The notes beneath the pieces are model-generated. The model ran no database searches, was not told the DNA's origin, and saw only the letters and a program-made list of their open reading frames with translations. This document shows, piece after piece, positions 53,401 through 62,793 of a DNA stretch of 64,000 nt (positions within the stretch are counted from its first letter, which is position 1; each line of letters begins with the position of its first letter). Origin of the DNA: Aculops lycopersici. Its lineage: Eukaryota; Arthropoda; Arachnida; Trombidiformes; Eriophyidae. The DNA lies in contig WNKI01000002.1 of the NCBI GenBank assembly GCA_015350385.1, forward strand, positions 7,494,276 through 7,558,275. The letters run 5' to 3'. A program made the translations under genes and the position numbers.

Positions 53401-53884
53401 ACAGGGCCAGTTTTCCGCTTCCATGGGTCCACGCGCTCAGGCTCTTGCTAAGTGGATTGTCGGCCAAGTCGAGAATCTTGAACTTGCATAAATCTGGACT
53501 CTCGGCTGAGCCAAAATCACACTTGATACTCGCAACTGGCTCGTCCTGCTTCCCATCCTCCTGATCGCCTGAACCTCCACCATTAACTGATCCATCTGGC
53601 GAGTTGCCTGGATTCGAACCACTCGCCTGATTACCACTCACTCCCTGACTTCCGCCTGCTTGCCCGCCCGCCGCTCCATCTGTTTGCTGTCTCTTTACTC
53701 TAACAAGTTGGATATTTGAGCTTCGACTTGAGGGTGGTGAACTCTCGCATTGTTGTATTAATAATAAGTGAAAAGTTGCCAATACTATTGTCCAGCATAC
53801 AAACTGGACCACTAGTTTATATTTGTGGCGCGCCGCAAGCATGTGACATCGATTACGATGGTACTTGAGATCCTCTGAAGCCAT
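50453..53884 (-). CDS. Secreted protein with four MAM domains
   Basis: A 1,143-residue extracellular protein. A hydrophobic segment at about residues 23-43 (LVVQFVCWTIVLATFHLLLI) acts as signal peptide or anchor. A second ATG at residue 15 would give a more usual signal peptide. RVKR near residue 62 is a possible furin site. Four MAM domains follow at about 120-398, 399-612, 624-805 and 817-1110, each with the CxF...C start and the closing ALDDI/ALDEI...GPC/GAC motif (GYIALDEIEI, NIALDEISF, AIALDDITVF, FALDDVSYF). MAM 1, 2 and 4 carry long Gly/Ser/Gln/Pro-rich insertions. There is no C-terminal membrane helix, so a soluble or matrix protein is likely. MAM domains mediate adhesion; the specific role is unknown. 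Intronless. Confidence 0.88.
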   Translation of the reverse strand: MASEDLKYHRNRCHMLAARHKYKLVVQFVCWTIVLATFHLLLIQQCESSPPSSRSSNIQLVRVKRQQTDGAAGGQAGGSQGVSGNQASGSNPGNSPDGSVNGGGSGDQEDGKQDEPVASIKCDFGSAESPDLCKFKILDLADNPLSKSLSAWTHGSGKLALFQGGPLIDASGGNDTTGGYIFYETSNPFAGMTNNQSHANTMTNLQQQHTHLSDFNHHNQNQNLGNDYSSGLMNKQHQQQSSQQTNQHLFQHLTSSRVSVSGSSAPQATGGSSGMGLPLPGPSFITPNVNAPGPSGMCLSFQYAIQGLSAEELKINVVDQKTERLRQIWASSESAGSNWTKGEVLYSATNLHSLMFSAASSGSGSLVKDIQQRKFRGYIALDEIEINKHDTSGAEGPCRGHCNFDGDLCGWTNGENTQDDDFDWTFGRGSDNLFTGPARDFVSSTNNELTGSYLQIDSGYPRRPGDRAVLLSPMFQPTAVNEAMCMRFAVHMFGSGIGSLAIKIRYADESAAPPQQVAPPGGSPVDPASGAGGQATRPPVSGLASGSSSSSSSGMSNDLVIWEMSGDAGNSWHQAQTSVSSSKSPFQVVIEGVIGENHLGNIALDEISFSSGPCPTSPPVASKNYGDCTFEQSMCYWRNPDADIHLDDLDWIRSSEEQSIHGPNFDHTLKKRSGFYLKLENTFREPKSGTRAFLLSPIFQPKPQRSVQCLSFYYYMFMRSISSSGPNLGTIRVYLASNNELVPIWRLTNPISSPNWKHGRASLSTAIVDGQATAPTKLFQIAFEGIWGDASGGAIALDDITVFDGACDILPPEAKSVPGECTFDVDMCSWMNKTYDAYNGMDQTDLNRSPFLQSVNNAPGYSSVASKLMSASNAKRLSWQLATVDSRPVNLQDHTYKAPIGYVYVDVLDTNSQRMLFPLQKAEVTVQQGAQQVVQCLSFWFAAYGRQDSNQLSVYLTQASAPPPPPEDSGSSAAGPSPSRGNSGGQQSGGSASTGGASGVGQSNSVGGNQATPSSSTGGANQSGSGGINGQPNSALISGPGQDGEDPNAWKMIDGKLLWNISFGNITEPNRRKWLYGQVTLKADSNHIVRFVAATSDGGFALDDVSYFDGPCETRPFQAKVISEEDEGTSNNLPSAPARPPGA

Positions 53885-54773
53885 TTGGAGATCTAATAAT
53901 TTTTTATTTTATTTCTGGAATCATGGATCATAATGATGTCAAAATACCATCTAAGAAAATAATATGCAAATCAGGTTGCTCATTCTTGCCATCCACTTGT
54001 TTGCTCGTTTACCTGCAATGGCGTGTAACGTTACATCAAGGCCGATGGTGGGCTGTGGTGTGGGAAATCCATGGTAGGCAAGAGTTACGGCCAATGTCTT
54101 TCTCCCTCTCCCCCTCTCCTTCTCCACAGGCAACCAGTTGTTTGTATCTGTACGTTTCTTTAGCCAGCTTGTCTCTCCCACTTTTGCCTTTGCTTCTACT
54201 TTTGCTCTGTTGTCCCCCACTTGACTCGTCCTCGCCTAAAACTAATGACATAAAACCGTCAATTAAACAACTGCGCTCAGTTTGACTTCTAATGGAAACA
54301 GGTGAGCTAGTTACTAGACTGTAAATAAAGAGGCTCGCTCACCAGGAAGTCAGGTGAGAAAAGAAGCTGCGAGCGCATAAAGCTAATTGACGGCTAATTT
54401 ACGATGTCAGTGGTGGCCACTCCTCTTTTAGCTCGCCATTTCACAGTCTAGTGGCTCACTTTCTTCTATTTGTTTTATCATAGAACATTCAGCGCCAACT
54501 CTCATGTGTTGTCCAAAAGTTAGGATTGTGTTGTGGTGTCTAATAATAAGAGTAATAATGATGGTAGTAGTGTAGTAGTACCTTGACTAAGCGGACAAAT
54601 TTTATTCACGTGCTACTCCTAAAACAAACTAGATAACAACCTGCTTCTGTGAATCTAATTGTGGATCACGACTTGTGTGCTTGAAGAGACTCTAAACTCA
54701 AAGCTGGTTACTATCATTGTCCTCTCCTATGGTCAACGTTAAACTGTTAAAGTTCAGCCATAGTTCATGTATA
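53885..54773. other. Intergenic stretch, MAM promoter / TTI1 3' flank
   Basis: 889 bases with two ACAGGTGAG/TCAGGTGAG words near 54300 and 54351 and the TTI1 poly(A) signal. No gene is seen. Confidence 0.5.
54601..54606 (-). terminator. Poly(A) signal of TTI1
   Basis: TTTATT (minus-strand AATAAA), 168 bases past the stop. Confidence 0.55.
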
Positions 54774-57560
54774 TTACCTTCCGCTCTTGTTCAGGTCGAA
54801 CATTAGCTCGAAAGGTAGTTCGTGCAAATGGTTGCTCTGCTTTGCAAAGTACCAAACGCAGTCAGCATCCAAAGCAATCAAATATTCTAGAGTCCGTTTG
54901 GCCGCGTTGCGCAACGAGGACACTTGGTCAGCGCTAAGGTAGATGAGTGCCACTTTAATGACTCGCCACAAGCTAGTGTAGGCCAATTGGATGTTGTAGG
55001 CAATAGCTCCTAGATTATGTAGAATTTTGAGCTGACATTTGTAAGCAAGTGTCATACAATACGGGCCATAATCTTTCTGGTTTCGGCTAAGGCGAGCTTG
55101 AGATTCGAGAAAGAGACATATTCGAGGCATTACATTATCTAGGGTACGTCCCTTGATGAAATCCTTTGAGTAAAAAGCCATTGAGCTCAAACACTCGAAG
55201 GCACATAGATTGATTTCCAAGTTTTGATTGTAGTCGCCGGCGAGACGTTTGACTAATGGTGACCATAGCTTGTGGACGAGTGGCAATAGAGTGTCCTCGT
55301 CGTCTTGTAATAGACTAAAACCACATGTTGCCGCCTTCAAAGCTAGTATTTTAGTCTCGTCATAATTGGAGGAGAGTAAATTTATACTATGTGATAGTAT
55401 TTTCTCAGTTAATAAAACCTCAATTGTCTTCACCTTCTTCGGCTCCTCTTCTTCCATCTTATCGTCGTCTGGGTTCTCCATATCCAACTTGCAAGAATCA
55501 ACTTCTTTCTTCACTTTATTTGCCTCTTCCTTCTCCAATTGTTCCATTTCCGCAAGACTTTGCTTCAATCTTTTTGCTGAAACAATGTTCTCGTCTATTC
55601 GCTTAATTCTCATATTGATATCGAGATCATCTTTGATACTTTTGAGAGAGGATGGGTCCCTGAGTGGACTAGTTGCGTTCGTGTTGGCCCTGGTCGCATC
55701 TTGCCATTCATTTAATATGTTGAGGGTTCTATAGAATAGTAAAGCTATATGTTTTGCCTTCTCTGTTTGATGGTATAAACCCAATAACTTGAACACTTTT
55801 TCGTATATGTCTTTGAAGTAGTAAAAGCTATCGATAGATGAAAGTTTCAGAGTTGTCGCAAGGACACTTGTTATGTCTGCATGGTTTGAAAAGTTATCTA
55901 ACATGACAGAGATCCCATCAACTATGTAGTCGATATTGGCCTCTATGAGTGACTTGATAGAATCTTTCTCATAAAACTGGCTAATTTGGAACAATGCACT
56001 CAATGAGTTCTCCGAGATTGCACGACTAGAACAGGATGACCAATGCAACAGTGGGCACAATAAAGGTCTCAATAGGATAGTCTTGGCAGACTCTGTTTGA
56101 GCAAACTTGAGGTACAATCGAACACTTGTTACAATTGTCTCTATGGCAACAACTGAACCAATAATGTGATTTTGATCGACTGATTCGTACCTGTTGTTGA
56201 TTGAGATCAATACTTGGCTCACTTGATCAATTAGACTGTGCAATATTTGGACCAGAAAGGGTGCGAATTGAGGATCCGGATCGCGCGACTCGAAACCCTT
56301 GAGAACTTGATGGGCTATGAAAGTTTTATCAAGAGTAAGAAACAATCCTAGTTCATTCTGAAGAATATCACATATCAGGAACCAGTTAGTATTCTGACCA
56401 ATCAGATAGCAACATTGAACAATCAACTCAATTTCCTTTCTTTCCAAGTGAGCAAATTTTTTCTCCACAGTGTAAATTTTCTCATTCTTTTCTAAGGCTT
56501 GATCATCGATTTTGGCGTCAGTTAAAAACAGAAAGGGTTGCTGGCTACTAAATTCCGTCATTCTATCGAGTATTTGAAATAACTGTCTTCTCTTGTCTTC
56601 GAGTTCTAATAAAGAATCAAAGCTATTTGAGGGTGTGAGTTTGAGGAAGCCATGAAGTAAGGCAAGTTTTGAGAATCGTTCACCAGGTAACATTGAAAGG
56701 CCATTTTCCTCAAGACTATCCAAAAGGCCAATCAAACTGTTGACAACAATATAATCTAGGTTATCACACTCATTATCACAAGTTTGTATCTTGTCCTTGA
56801 TACTGTCGCTTAAAAGCATCAACTTGAGTTCTAGTTCGGCACTCTTGTGGTCGCATACCGACGACATGAAGGCTAGGAATTTAACAATAGTTTGTAAGCA
56901 TTTAGCCATGAGCTCTATCCTAGTTTCAATCACAATAGCCATGCACAAATCAATCATCTCCATCGATAGCTCTTGAGGTAGTTCTCTACTGTTGTCTGTG
57001 ATGTAGTTGATGAGAAACGAGAACCGGATAGAGAAGTTTTCACAAGTATCCTTAAGATCCTTCTCGTCGAATGGAGATTCATGGCCACAATTTGCGAAAG
57101 AGAGGGAGATGATTTTTTTGAATATCTTCGTTGCATTCACTAATAACTTTTTGGGCAACTTTGTATCGCACATCAGCAATCGAAACAGTTTCGACGAGAT
57201 ACCAGGTAATGTTGACCAAAACAAGCCAACACTACATTTCGGGTCGCTCGGATTGTGAACCTCTTCAAGTCTCTCTATGAGGGACAAGATAACTTCCGTG
57301 GAATGGATTCTGGTTGGCTTGGATTTGTCATTCTTTGCTAGTTCGGTGAGAATGTTGATCAGATACTTGAGGAGCAATTCGTAGTCCTCTGAGCTGATCA
57401 AGTTTCGGTACTCGTTGCGCGGCGCATTTTTGATGAGACTTTCCAAACACTCGAGTGCTTGCTCTTTAAGTTTTGAGTGGGTGGAAATACCTTGTCCATC
57501 TTTCTGAATTAACAATTCCAAGTTCCTGGATATGTTGGCGATAGCTGCTTCGAGTATCAT
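54774..57560 (-). CDS. TTI1: TELO2-interacting protein 1 (TTI1)
   Basis: A 928-residue all-helical HEAT-repeat protein matching TTI1, a subunit of the TEL2-TTI1-TTI2 cochaperone that, with HSP90, stabilises mTOR, ATM, ATR and other PIKK kinases. The best evidence is the C-terminal region (about residues 745-925): DTLLPLVHKLWSPLVKRL, a following HEAT repeat with ECLSSMAFYSKDFIKGR, and the helix pair ending SLRNAAKRTLEYLIALDADC. A charged, Glu/Lys-rich linker lies at about residues 640-720. It is somewhat shorter than the roughly 1,090-residue human protein. The start codon is the first ATG. Intronless, divergent from COX16 with 199 bases between the start codons. Confidence 0.82.
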   Translation of the reverse strand: MILEAAIANISRNLELLIQKDGQGISTHSKLKEQALECLESLIKNAPRNEYRNLISSEDYELLLKYLINILTELAKNDKSKPTRIHSTEVILSLIERLEEVHNPSDPKCSVGLFWSTLPGISSKLFRLLMCDTKLPKKLLVNATKIFKKIISLSFANCGHESPFDEKDLKDTCENFSIRFSFLINYITDNSRELPQELSMEMIDLCMAIVIETRIELMAKCLQTIVKFLAFMSSVCDHKSAELELKLMLLSDSIKDKIQTCDNECDNLDYIVVNSLIGLLDSLEENGLSMLPGERFSKLALLHGFLKLTPSNSFDSLLELEDKRRQLFQILDRMTEFSSQQPFLFLTDAKIDDQALEKNEKIYTVEKKFAHLERKEIELIVQCCYLIGQNTNWFLICDILQNELGLFLTLDKTFIAHQVLKGFESRDPDPQFAPFLVQILHSLIDQVSQVLISINNRYESVDQNHIIGSVVAIETIVTSVRLYLKFAQTESAKTILLRPLLCPLLHWSSCSSRAISENSLSALFQISQFYEKDSIKSLIEANIDYIVDGISVMLDNFSNHADITSVLATTLKLSSIDSFYYFKDIYEKVFKLLGLYHQTEKAKHIALLFYRTLNILNEWQDATRANTNATSPLRDPSSLKSIKDDLDINMRIKRIDENIVSAKRLKQSLAEMEQLEKEEANKVKKEVDSCKLDMENPDDDKMEEEEPKKVKTIEVLLTEKILSHSINLLSSNYDETKILALKAATCGFSLLQDDEDTLLPLVHKLWSPLVKRLAGDYNQNLEINLCAFECLSSMAFYSKDFIKGRTLDNVMPRICLFLESQARLSRNQKDYGPYCMTLAYKCQLKILHNLGAIAYNIQLAYTSLWRVIKVALIYLSADQVSSLRNAAKRTLEYLIALDADCVWYFAKQSNHLHELPFELMFDLNKSGR

Positions 57561-57759
57561 GGTTGATATGATACATCATGGAATACTAGTCGAGATAGTG
57601 TCAATGAAGCCAAGTTTGCGCGTAAAAAATGTAAACAAAACTCACGTGCAGAGGGAACTCTCACGCATCTCGAGCCTTCGATGGAATGTATTTTTCTCGA
57701 AATTTGACATGACTTTTGTTCTGAATGCAAATCAATTCAATCCATTAAAAATCCATACC
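57561..57759. promoter_or_regulatory. Bidirectional promoter, TTI1 / COX16
   Basis: Only 199 bases separate the two start codons, so the promoters and 5' UTRs must be shared or overlapping. No TATA box is visible. Confidence 0.55.
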
Positions 57760-58104
57760 ATGAATAGGCTTATCCAAAGTACACATTTCAAATATGGAGC
57801 ACCATTTATCCTTTGCATTGTGGGTGGATCATATGGACTTAAATACTATTCACAGCTTAGATACGATATCCAGCACGAGCGCCACATTATAACTAAGACC
57901 AAAGCAATGCGAGAATTAGCTGGCGTTTCCAAACCAGCCCCAACAATCGAAGAAGAATACAAAGAATACACGGAGAAGGTTGATCTCGATAACTGGAAGA
58001 ATATTAGAGGTCCGAGGCCCTGGGAATCTGACAATACAGAATATAAGGAAGTGATAGAGAAACGGATAGCCGAATCAAAAAACCAATGGATTTTTAAGAA
58101 GTAG
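57760..58104 (+). CDS. COX16: Cytochrome c oxidase assembly protein COX16
   Basis: A 114-residue mitochondrial inner-membrane protein needed for COX2 maturation and complex IV assembly. A single membrane helix (about residues 13-30, APFILCIVGGSYGL) is followed by QLRYD and the family motif NWKNIRGPRPWE (residues 79-89 region), as in human COX16. I start at the ATG at 57760: the frame is open further upstream, into the antisense of TTI1, but similarity begins at MNRLIQ and the length then fits the family. Intronless. Confidence 0.92.
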   Translation: MNRLIQSTHFKYGAPFILCIVGGSYGLKYYSQLRYDIQHERHIITKTKAMRELAGVSKPAPTIEEEYKEYTEKVDLDNWKNIRGPRPWESDNTEYKEVIEKRIAESKNQWIFKK

Positions 58105-60438
58105 AGTGTGATATACTACGTAGGTAGTACGAGGACGAGAGAACTGGATTTTCTAGTCGAAACAAGAAAAGGTGTGCTATAATAAAGCGCATAATGTAAA
58201 TACCAACAAAGCAGCAAACTCGATAGGTGTATATAGTTGCACAGGAAATTGTTTGGGAATGTTTTGTTTTCAAGGTGTTCGAAAACTAGGCGAAGTAATA
58301 TCGACTACTACGTCATTGATATAACAACTAATGGACTATCTTTGTTGACTGGGCAAAGCAGAACCGTGTGATTTATTGGCTCCAAAGGAAATAGAGAGGA
58401 GTAAGAAAAGAATAGTAACTTATTAGAATGTTGTATTTGCTTATACTTGGCAATAAACGTTATTAAGCCAACATGTGACTCAACTCTAACTGTATTAACC
58501 TAATCGGGTTTGAAAGTTGTCATTCTTGAAATTCCAATCGCGAAACCGTGGCCATAAACCTTCACTCTCATCCACCCGGAAGGATTGTAATGAAATAGGA
58601 AGTTGAAAGAAAAGAGCGGAGTTACATTGTACTAGTCGAATTCAATATCGGCATGCCGCCTCCTTAGGAGAAAGATAATGGTAGTAGTTGAGGGTGCCTA
58701 CCACTCGACTTACCTGTTTAGCCATGGACACGCAAGAGTCGCCTTTCCTCTCGACATTTGCAACCTTTACAATAGATTGTTTTCACTAGCGCCATCATTA
58801 TTATCATCATTATTGGCCTCATGATGCGGCTAAGTTTATGGTAGAGCCCAGAGAAAGCATTGCGAGTTGTAGGGTGAATTGGCTTTGTTTCAACAGGTAG
58901 TTATGCCAGTTATAATTCAAATAGAGAAAATCTTAACGAGAGCGTAACCCCCTCGGCGGCACCCTATTGTCTCTCTGATTTTCTCCTCTACTTTCTATTG
59001 CTGAGCTTCGGGCAGCCGCCTTGTTTCACGACCATCGTGTCTTGAAGGTTCTGTTGATTATTAGGAGTAGCAGTTAGTAGCCTTAAGATAGACGACCACT
59101 GAGTAGTTCCAAGTAGCAGTCATTTCTAGACTTCCTCTAGTTATCTCAACGCATAACAAGTTTTGCCGCTGGCAAGCTAGCTTTTAGCTCAACAGGTGAG
59201 CATACTGTGACTGCATTCGCGCGCACAGAAGCCACAGGCTTTGCTACCGCGAAAACCATATGACACTTTTCAATTGTTTTAAGCTTTCCCCTGCGCGCAA
59301 TCAACTATTTCCACCTCAAACTCCTGAAAACTCGACACGGAATCGATTGACTGATTGTGCCAATCAGCATGCAAAGCAACTCGCCAAAGTTGGTAGCTGC
59401 CGCCCCTGAGTCTGAGTTTAATTTGACGAAATTGTGCCTAGAGGCAACAGGTAAGACTCAAAGAGCGATAGACAGAGAGGAAGCGACAGAGGCGAGCCTC
59501 AAAGTCATGAATAATTTGAGAGGTTAGCGACGTGTTGAGCTTGTTGATAATTTCCCATTTATATTACAAACTCTATGGCCTCTGGGCATGTGAGCTTCCC
59601 ATCGAAGAGAGTGTCGCGCGATTAAGTGTCAATATTCATCCGCCTTATTCCAAGAGAAGTGAGTGTTTAGATTTGCAAACAAACGACTGAATTTCTTTGA
59701 ATATATCTCAATCTAGACAGAGTAATCGTCGCGTTTCGTGGCCTAACGTTGCCAGCTAGGTTAAAAAGTGACTACGCTGTAGATGCCGACAGGTTGATGT
59801 AGATGTTGTGACGCGGCTGATAGTTTAGTTTACGAGGCACTAGAAGCGCGCAATTATTAGGTTCTATGCTAAAGGTGGTGACTATTGTTGTCATTGTTGT
59901 TGAGGAGAGTGAGAGGTTAGGTTCACCTGTTTTGCGAGAGATCAACAGGTGAGAGCGTTCGACAGTTTAGTTTCTCTCTCTGTCTCTCTCTCCCTCTCTC
60001 TACCGCTAGAAAATTTGCACTTTTGTGTGCCATCACCGTGAGTTTTTAGTTATTTTCTACTCTCATCGGAGTCGGCAAACTAAACAAGATGAACCATAAC
60101 ATTGATGGCAAACATCAAAAGCAAAAACAACAAGTGCAACAACGCAGTCAACTTCAGTTTGTTCCACAAAACTTGAACTCTGATTTTGCAGTGACATGAG
60201 CAAAGGCAAAACGAATCAAGGAGTGAGAGTGTATAGCAACTGAGATCTTGAAGTACAGAGATAGACTAACACAAACAAAGAGTTCGTAGGGTATCATCAT
60301 CAAAACTTTAGAGTCACTAGCTCATCGATTTTGTTGCATCATGGTGCTCACTTGGCTAGTAGCCAGAGAATCGCCAAGCTAAACTGTTGATGGTCAGCCA
60401 AATAGCCGAGCAGTGCTGATGGTTCGGCCACCTGTTAG
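58105..60438. other. Gene-free region
   Basis: About 2.3 kb. It begins with the COX16 3' UTR and its AATAAA at 58181. It then holds several ACAGGTGAG/ACAGGTAAG words (59195, 59450, 59948) and a CT-rich run near 59980. No coding region is supported. Confidence 0.5.
58181..58186 (+). terminator. Poly(A) signal of COX16
   Basis: AATAAA, 77 bases past the stop codon. Confidence 0.65.
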
Positions 60439-60454
60439 TATTTAAGAGGTGGCC
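60426..60454 (+). promoter_or_regulatory. TATA-like element within an 8-bp inverted repeat
   Basis: TATTTAAG (60439-60446) lies 130 bases before the ATG of the secreted protein. It sits between GGCCACCT (60426-60433) and its exact reverse complement AGGTGGCC (60447-60454). It is a plausible core promoter with symmetric flanking sites; the function is inferred. Confidence 0.4.
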
Positions 60455-60575
60455 AATTAGAGCCAATCAATCAATCAATAGATCAAACAAACCATTCTAC
60501 TCTTCTCACAGGAAAATTTGAGATTCGAACCAAAATTTAGCTGGACAATAGAATCGGCAGATTGAACAAAGCATC

Positions 60576-61529
60576 ATGTTTGCGAGCTCATCACTTCGGC
60601 ACCAGTTGTTAATTACATCGCTCGTGATGCGAATCTTATCATGCCTCCATGCCGACTGTCTCAATCACAATCACAACCCCAGCAATCAAACTCACCTATC
60701 AGACTCAGAGCAACATCATTTAAACAATGAAGTCCAAGCAAAACTCAACGAGATTCAAACAAACACACGAGCAAATGACCAAAAGTGTCAACAGGCGGAA
60801 AGAGATTTGGACAGGTGTAGTGCCAAGCTCATTGGCTTTGGCCAAAGCGGCGAGCTCTCACTTCCGGATTCAATGAATGACTTGAACAACGTCTATTGTC
60901 CTAAGTTTAAAGATACAGTTAGTTGCATTAAAAACTCAACCCAATGCTACAAGCCTTTCGAGAGGCAAATAATCAATTGGATTCTTAGTTCATCAAGAAA
61001 GATGAACTACAAGAGGTGCAAGAATGAGGGCGAGAAGGAGAGATTCTTGAGACTGACCAACTCATGCCTTGTGCAAGCCAGAGGCGCAATGGACGAGTGC
61101 ATGTCCACTTACATCGCAAGCTTGGAGGCCATCGCGAATGTCGGTGAGTTTGTTGAGCATCTGACTGAGGATGATATTCAAATTCAATTATCTTGCTGTG
61201 CCAATAGAAGATTCAAGTCATGTGTTACGCAAAATGCCAAACAAAGGTGTAGATTAAGTGATAAATTGGGTAAACTAAAACACCGAACTAACTCCGTCTC
61301 ATCACAAAAGGTTGCTCATAAATACCTACAACGAGTAATACTCGACACAATGGATGATCTCAAATCGACACTCGATGGAATGGCGCTAACTGGGCCAGAG
61401 TTCATTTGTAATAGTGTTGAGGAAAAGTTTTGCAAAGCTAAATTTGATGGAAGGTATAGTCTTAATAGAATTCCTCGCCACAAGTCCATAGTTCCGGCCA
61501 TGATTAAGATTTACAACAACAAGTATTAA
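60576..61529 (+). CDS. Secreted cysteine-rich protein, 27-kDa haemolymph glycoprotein-like
   Basis: A 317-residue protein with a signal peptide (about residues 1-27) and about 16 cysteines. The spacing around VYCPKFKDTVSCIKNSTQCYKPF, followed later by KRCKNEG, NSCLVQARGAMDEC and KFCKAKF, resembles the insect 27-kDa haemolymph glycoprotein family (DUF1397). The biochemical role of that family is unknown. Several NxT/NxS sites support secretion. A helix-rich insert with SCC and two further cysteines lies at about residues 200-225. The frame is intronless. Its 3' UTR holds a perfect hairpin and AATAAA at 61635. Family assignment is from remembered cysteine spacing and needs a profile search. Confidence 0.55.
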   Translation: MFASSSLRHQLLITSLVMRILSCLHADCLNHNHNPSNQTHLSDSEQHHLNNEVQAKLNEIQTNTRANDQKCQQAERDLDRCSAKLIGFGQSGELSLPDSMNDLNNVYCPKFKDTVSCIKNSTQCYKPFERQIINWILSSSRKMNYKRCKNEGEKERFLRLTNSCLVQARGAMDECMSTYIASLEAIANVGEFVEHLTEDDIQIQLSCCANRRFKSCVTQNAKQRCRLSDKLGKLKHRTNSVSSQKVAHKYLQRVILDTMDDLKSTLDGMALTGPEFICNSVEEKFCKAKFDGRYSLNRIPRHKSIVPAMIKIYNNKY

Positions 61530-61535
61530 TTCGAT

Positions 61536-61587
61536 TATCTTCTCTTATGCTGCAGCAGCAGCAGCAGCAGCAGCATAAGAGAAGATA
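61536..61587. repeat. Perfect 18-bp inverted repeat with CAG-repeat loop
   Basis: Arms 61536-61553 and 61570-61587 are exact reverse complements; the 16-base loop is made of AGC units. It starts seven bases after the stop codon of the secreted-protein gene, inside its 3' UTR and between two convergent genes. Confidence 0.9.
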
Positions 61588-61634
61588 GTAGTAGTAGTGT
61601 CAACAATAAGAGCACCCGCTATATTGACGAGATG

Positions 61635-61640
61635 AATAAA
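61635..61640 (+). terminator. Poly(A) signal of the secreted-protein gene
   Basis: AATAAA, 106 bases past the stop codon and 39 bases before the RBM34 stop codon on the other strand. Confidence 0.65.
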
Positions 61641-61678
61641 GATGCATATATCAGCTTGATATACAGGCGAGCAAACTA

Positions 61679-62710
61679 CTATTCATCATTGTCGTTATCA
61701 TAGTCGTCAACATCGTCAACATCATCAACATCTTCGTCATCTGCTTCCTTGATGGGATTCTGCATCTTCGTCTTGGTCTTTTTGATTGGCTTAGTGTTGT
61801 TCTTCCTATCCTCTTGGTTGGCGCCACCATGGGTCTTTCCATTCTCGTTCTTCTTCCTGCCTTTAGCATCTTTTCCATCCTCTTCAACTTTTTTGATTCG
61901 CATCTCTCGTCCCTTGAACTTTGTGTTATTCATTTCTGTGATTGCTTTCTTCACCGAAGCTCTCTCGTCGAAAACGACAAATGCGAAGCCTTTGCCCAGA
62001 CCCGTGGCTCGGTCTCTAACAATTCTCACGTGATTCACAGTGCCGATTGATTTGAAGTGATTGATGAGATCATCGTCGCGAATGTCGAACCTGAGATTTC
62101 CGACAAAGATGGACTTCTTTCTGCTTGTAAGAGTCTCTTTCTTGGCCATTGGTTTGACAGCTCTATCGACGCGAAGATGATGACCTTCAATGAGCTTTCC
62201 ATTCATCTTCAGAGCCTCTGAGACGCACTTGTCGTCGGGGTTCTCTTTGAAAACTATGTAGGCATTTACCGAATCAATTTTAGGGTGCATTTTTCCAGTA
62301 ATAAGGGCGACTTTAGGTGCAAGTTTCTCTTTAGATGGAACAACATTCCTTATCCTCGCCGACTCGATGGGACCACAATTTTTGAACAACTTCTCAATCT
62401 CCTTGATATCGAGTTTGTTTGGAACATTTCCAAGGAAAATAGTCCTGCTGTTCTTCTCAAAGTCGAATTTTTTCTTCTGCCTCTGCACTTTGCGATCTTT
62501 CTTCACCTGTAACTTGCTGGGTGCATTAGTAGTCTCAGGTACTGAACTAGATCTTTCAATTTGTTCGTTCCTTTGATGTACTTCTCTCGGCTCTCGTCTA
62601 TTGTTTCTGGGTTTCATAACATTGCGTCCATGCTCAGGTTTCATCTGAATGTTTCTAGGCCTCGGTCCACCTGTGCTTGTCCTGGGTCTTCCAATCCTAG
62701 GTTTTGCCAT
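61679..62710 (-). CDS. RBM34: RNA-binding protein RBM34 (Nop12-like)
   Basis: A 343-residue nucleolar RNA-binding protein related to yeast Nop12, which acts in 60S ribosomal subunit (25S rRNA) maturation. The basic N-terminus precedes RRM1 (about residues 89-183; RNP2 TIFLGNV) and RRM2 (about 199-276; RNP2 SIFVGNL, RNP1 GKGFAFVVF). The insert in RRM1 containing KMHPKIDSVNAYIVFKE is characteristic of RBM34. The C-terminus is Lys-rich and then strongly acidic (Asp/Glu/Val repeats), as in many nucleolar proteins. The human protein is longer at the N-terminus. Intronless, divergent from TIM13 over 271 bases. Confidence 0.9.
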   Translation of the reverse strand: MAKPRIGRPRTSTGGPRPRNIQMKPEHGRNVMKPRNNRREPREVHQRNEQIERSSSVPETTNAPSKLQVKKDRKVQRQKKKFDFEKNSRTIFLGNVPNKLDIKEIEKLFKNCGPIESARIRNVVPSKEKLAPKVALITGKMHPKIDSVNAYIVFKENPDDKCVSEALKMNGKLIEGHHLRVDRAVKPMAKKETLTSRKKSIFVGNLRFDIRDDDLINHFKSIGTVNHVRIVRDRATGLGKGFAFVVFDERASVKKAITEMNNTKFKGREMRIKKVEEDGKDAKGRKKNENGKTHGGANQEDRKNNTKPIKKTKTKMQNPIKEADDEDVDDVDDVDDYDNDNDE

Positions 62711-62793
62711 AATTGAAACAATTGAATCAATTTAGTGGGTGTAGTGAAGATAATATTGATGTAATGTAATATCTAGAAAATCGAAGTTTGGAT

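Noticed and set aside
57532..57759. 76-codon N-terminal extension of COX16
   Set aside because: It runs through the promoter and into the antisense of TTI1, and COX16 similarity starts at the ATG at 57760.
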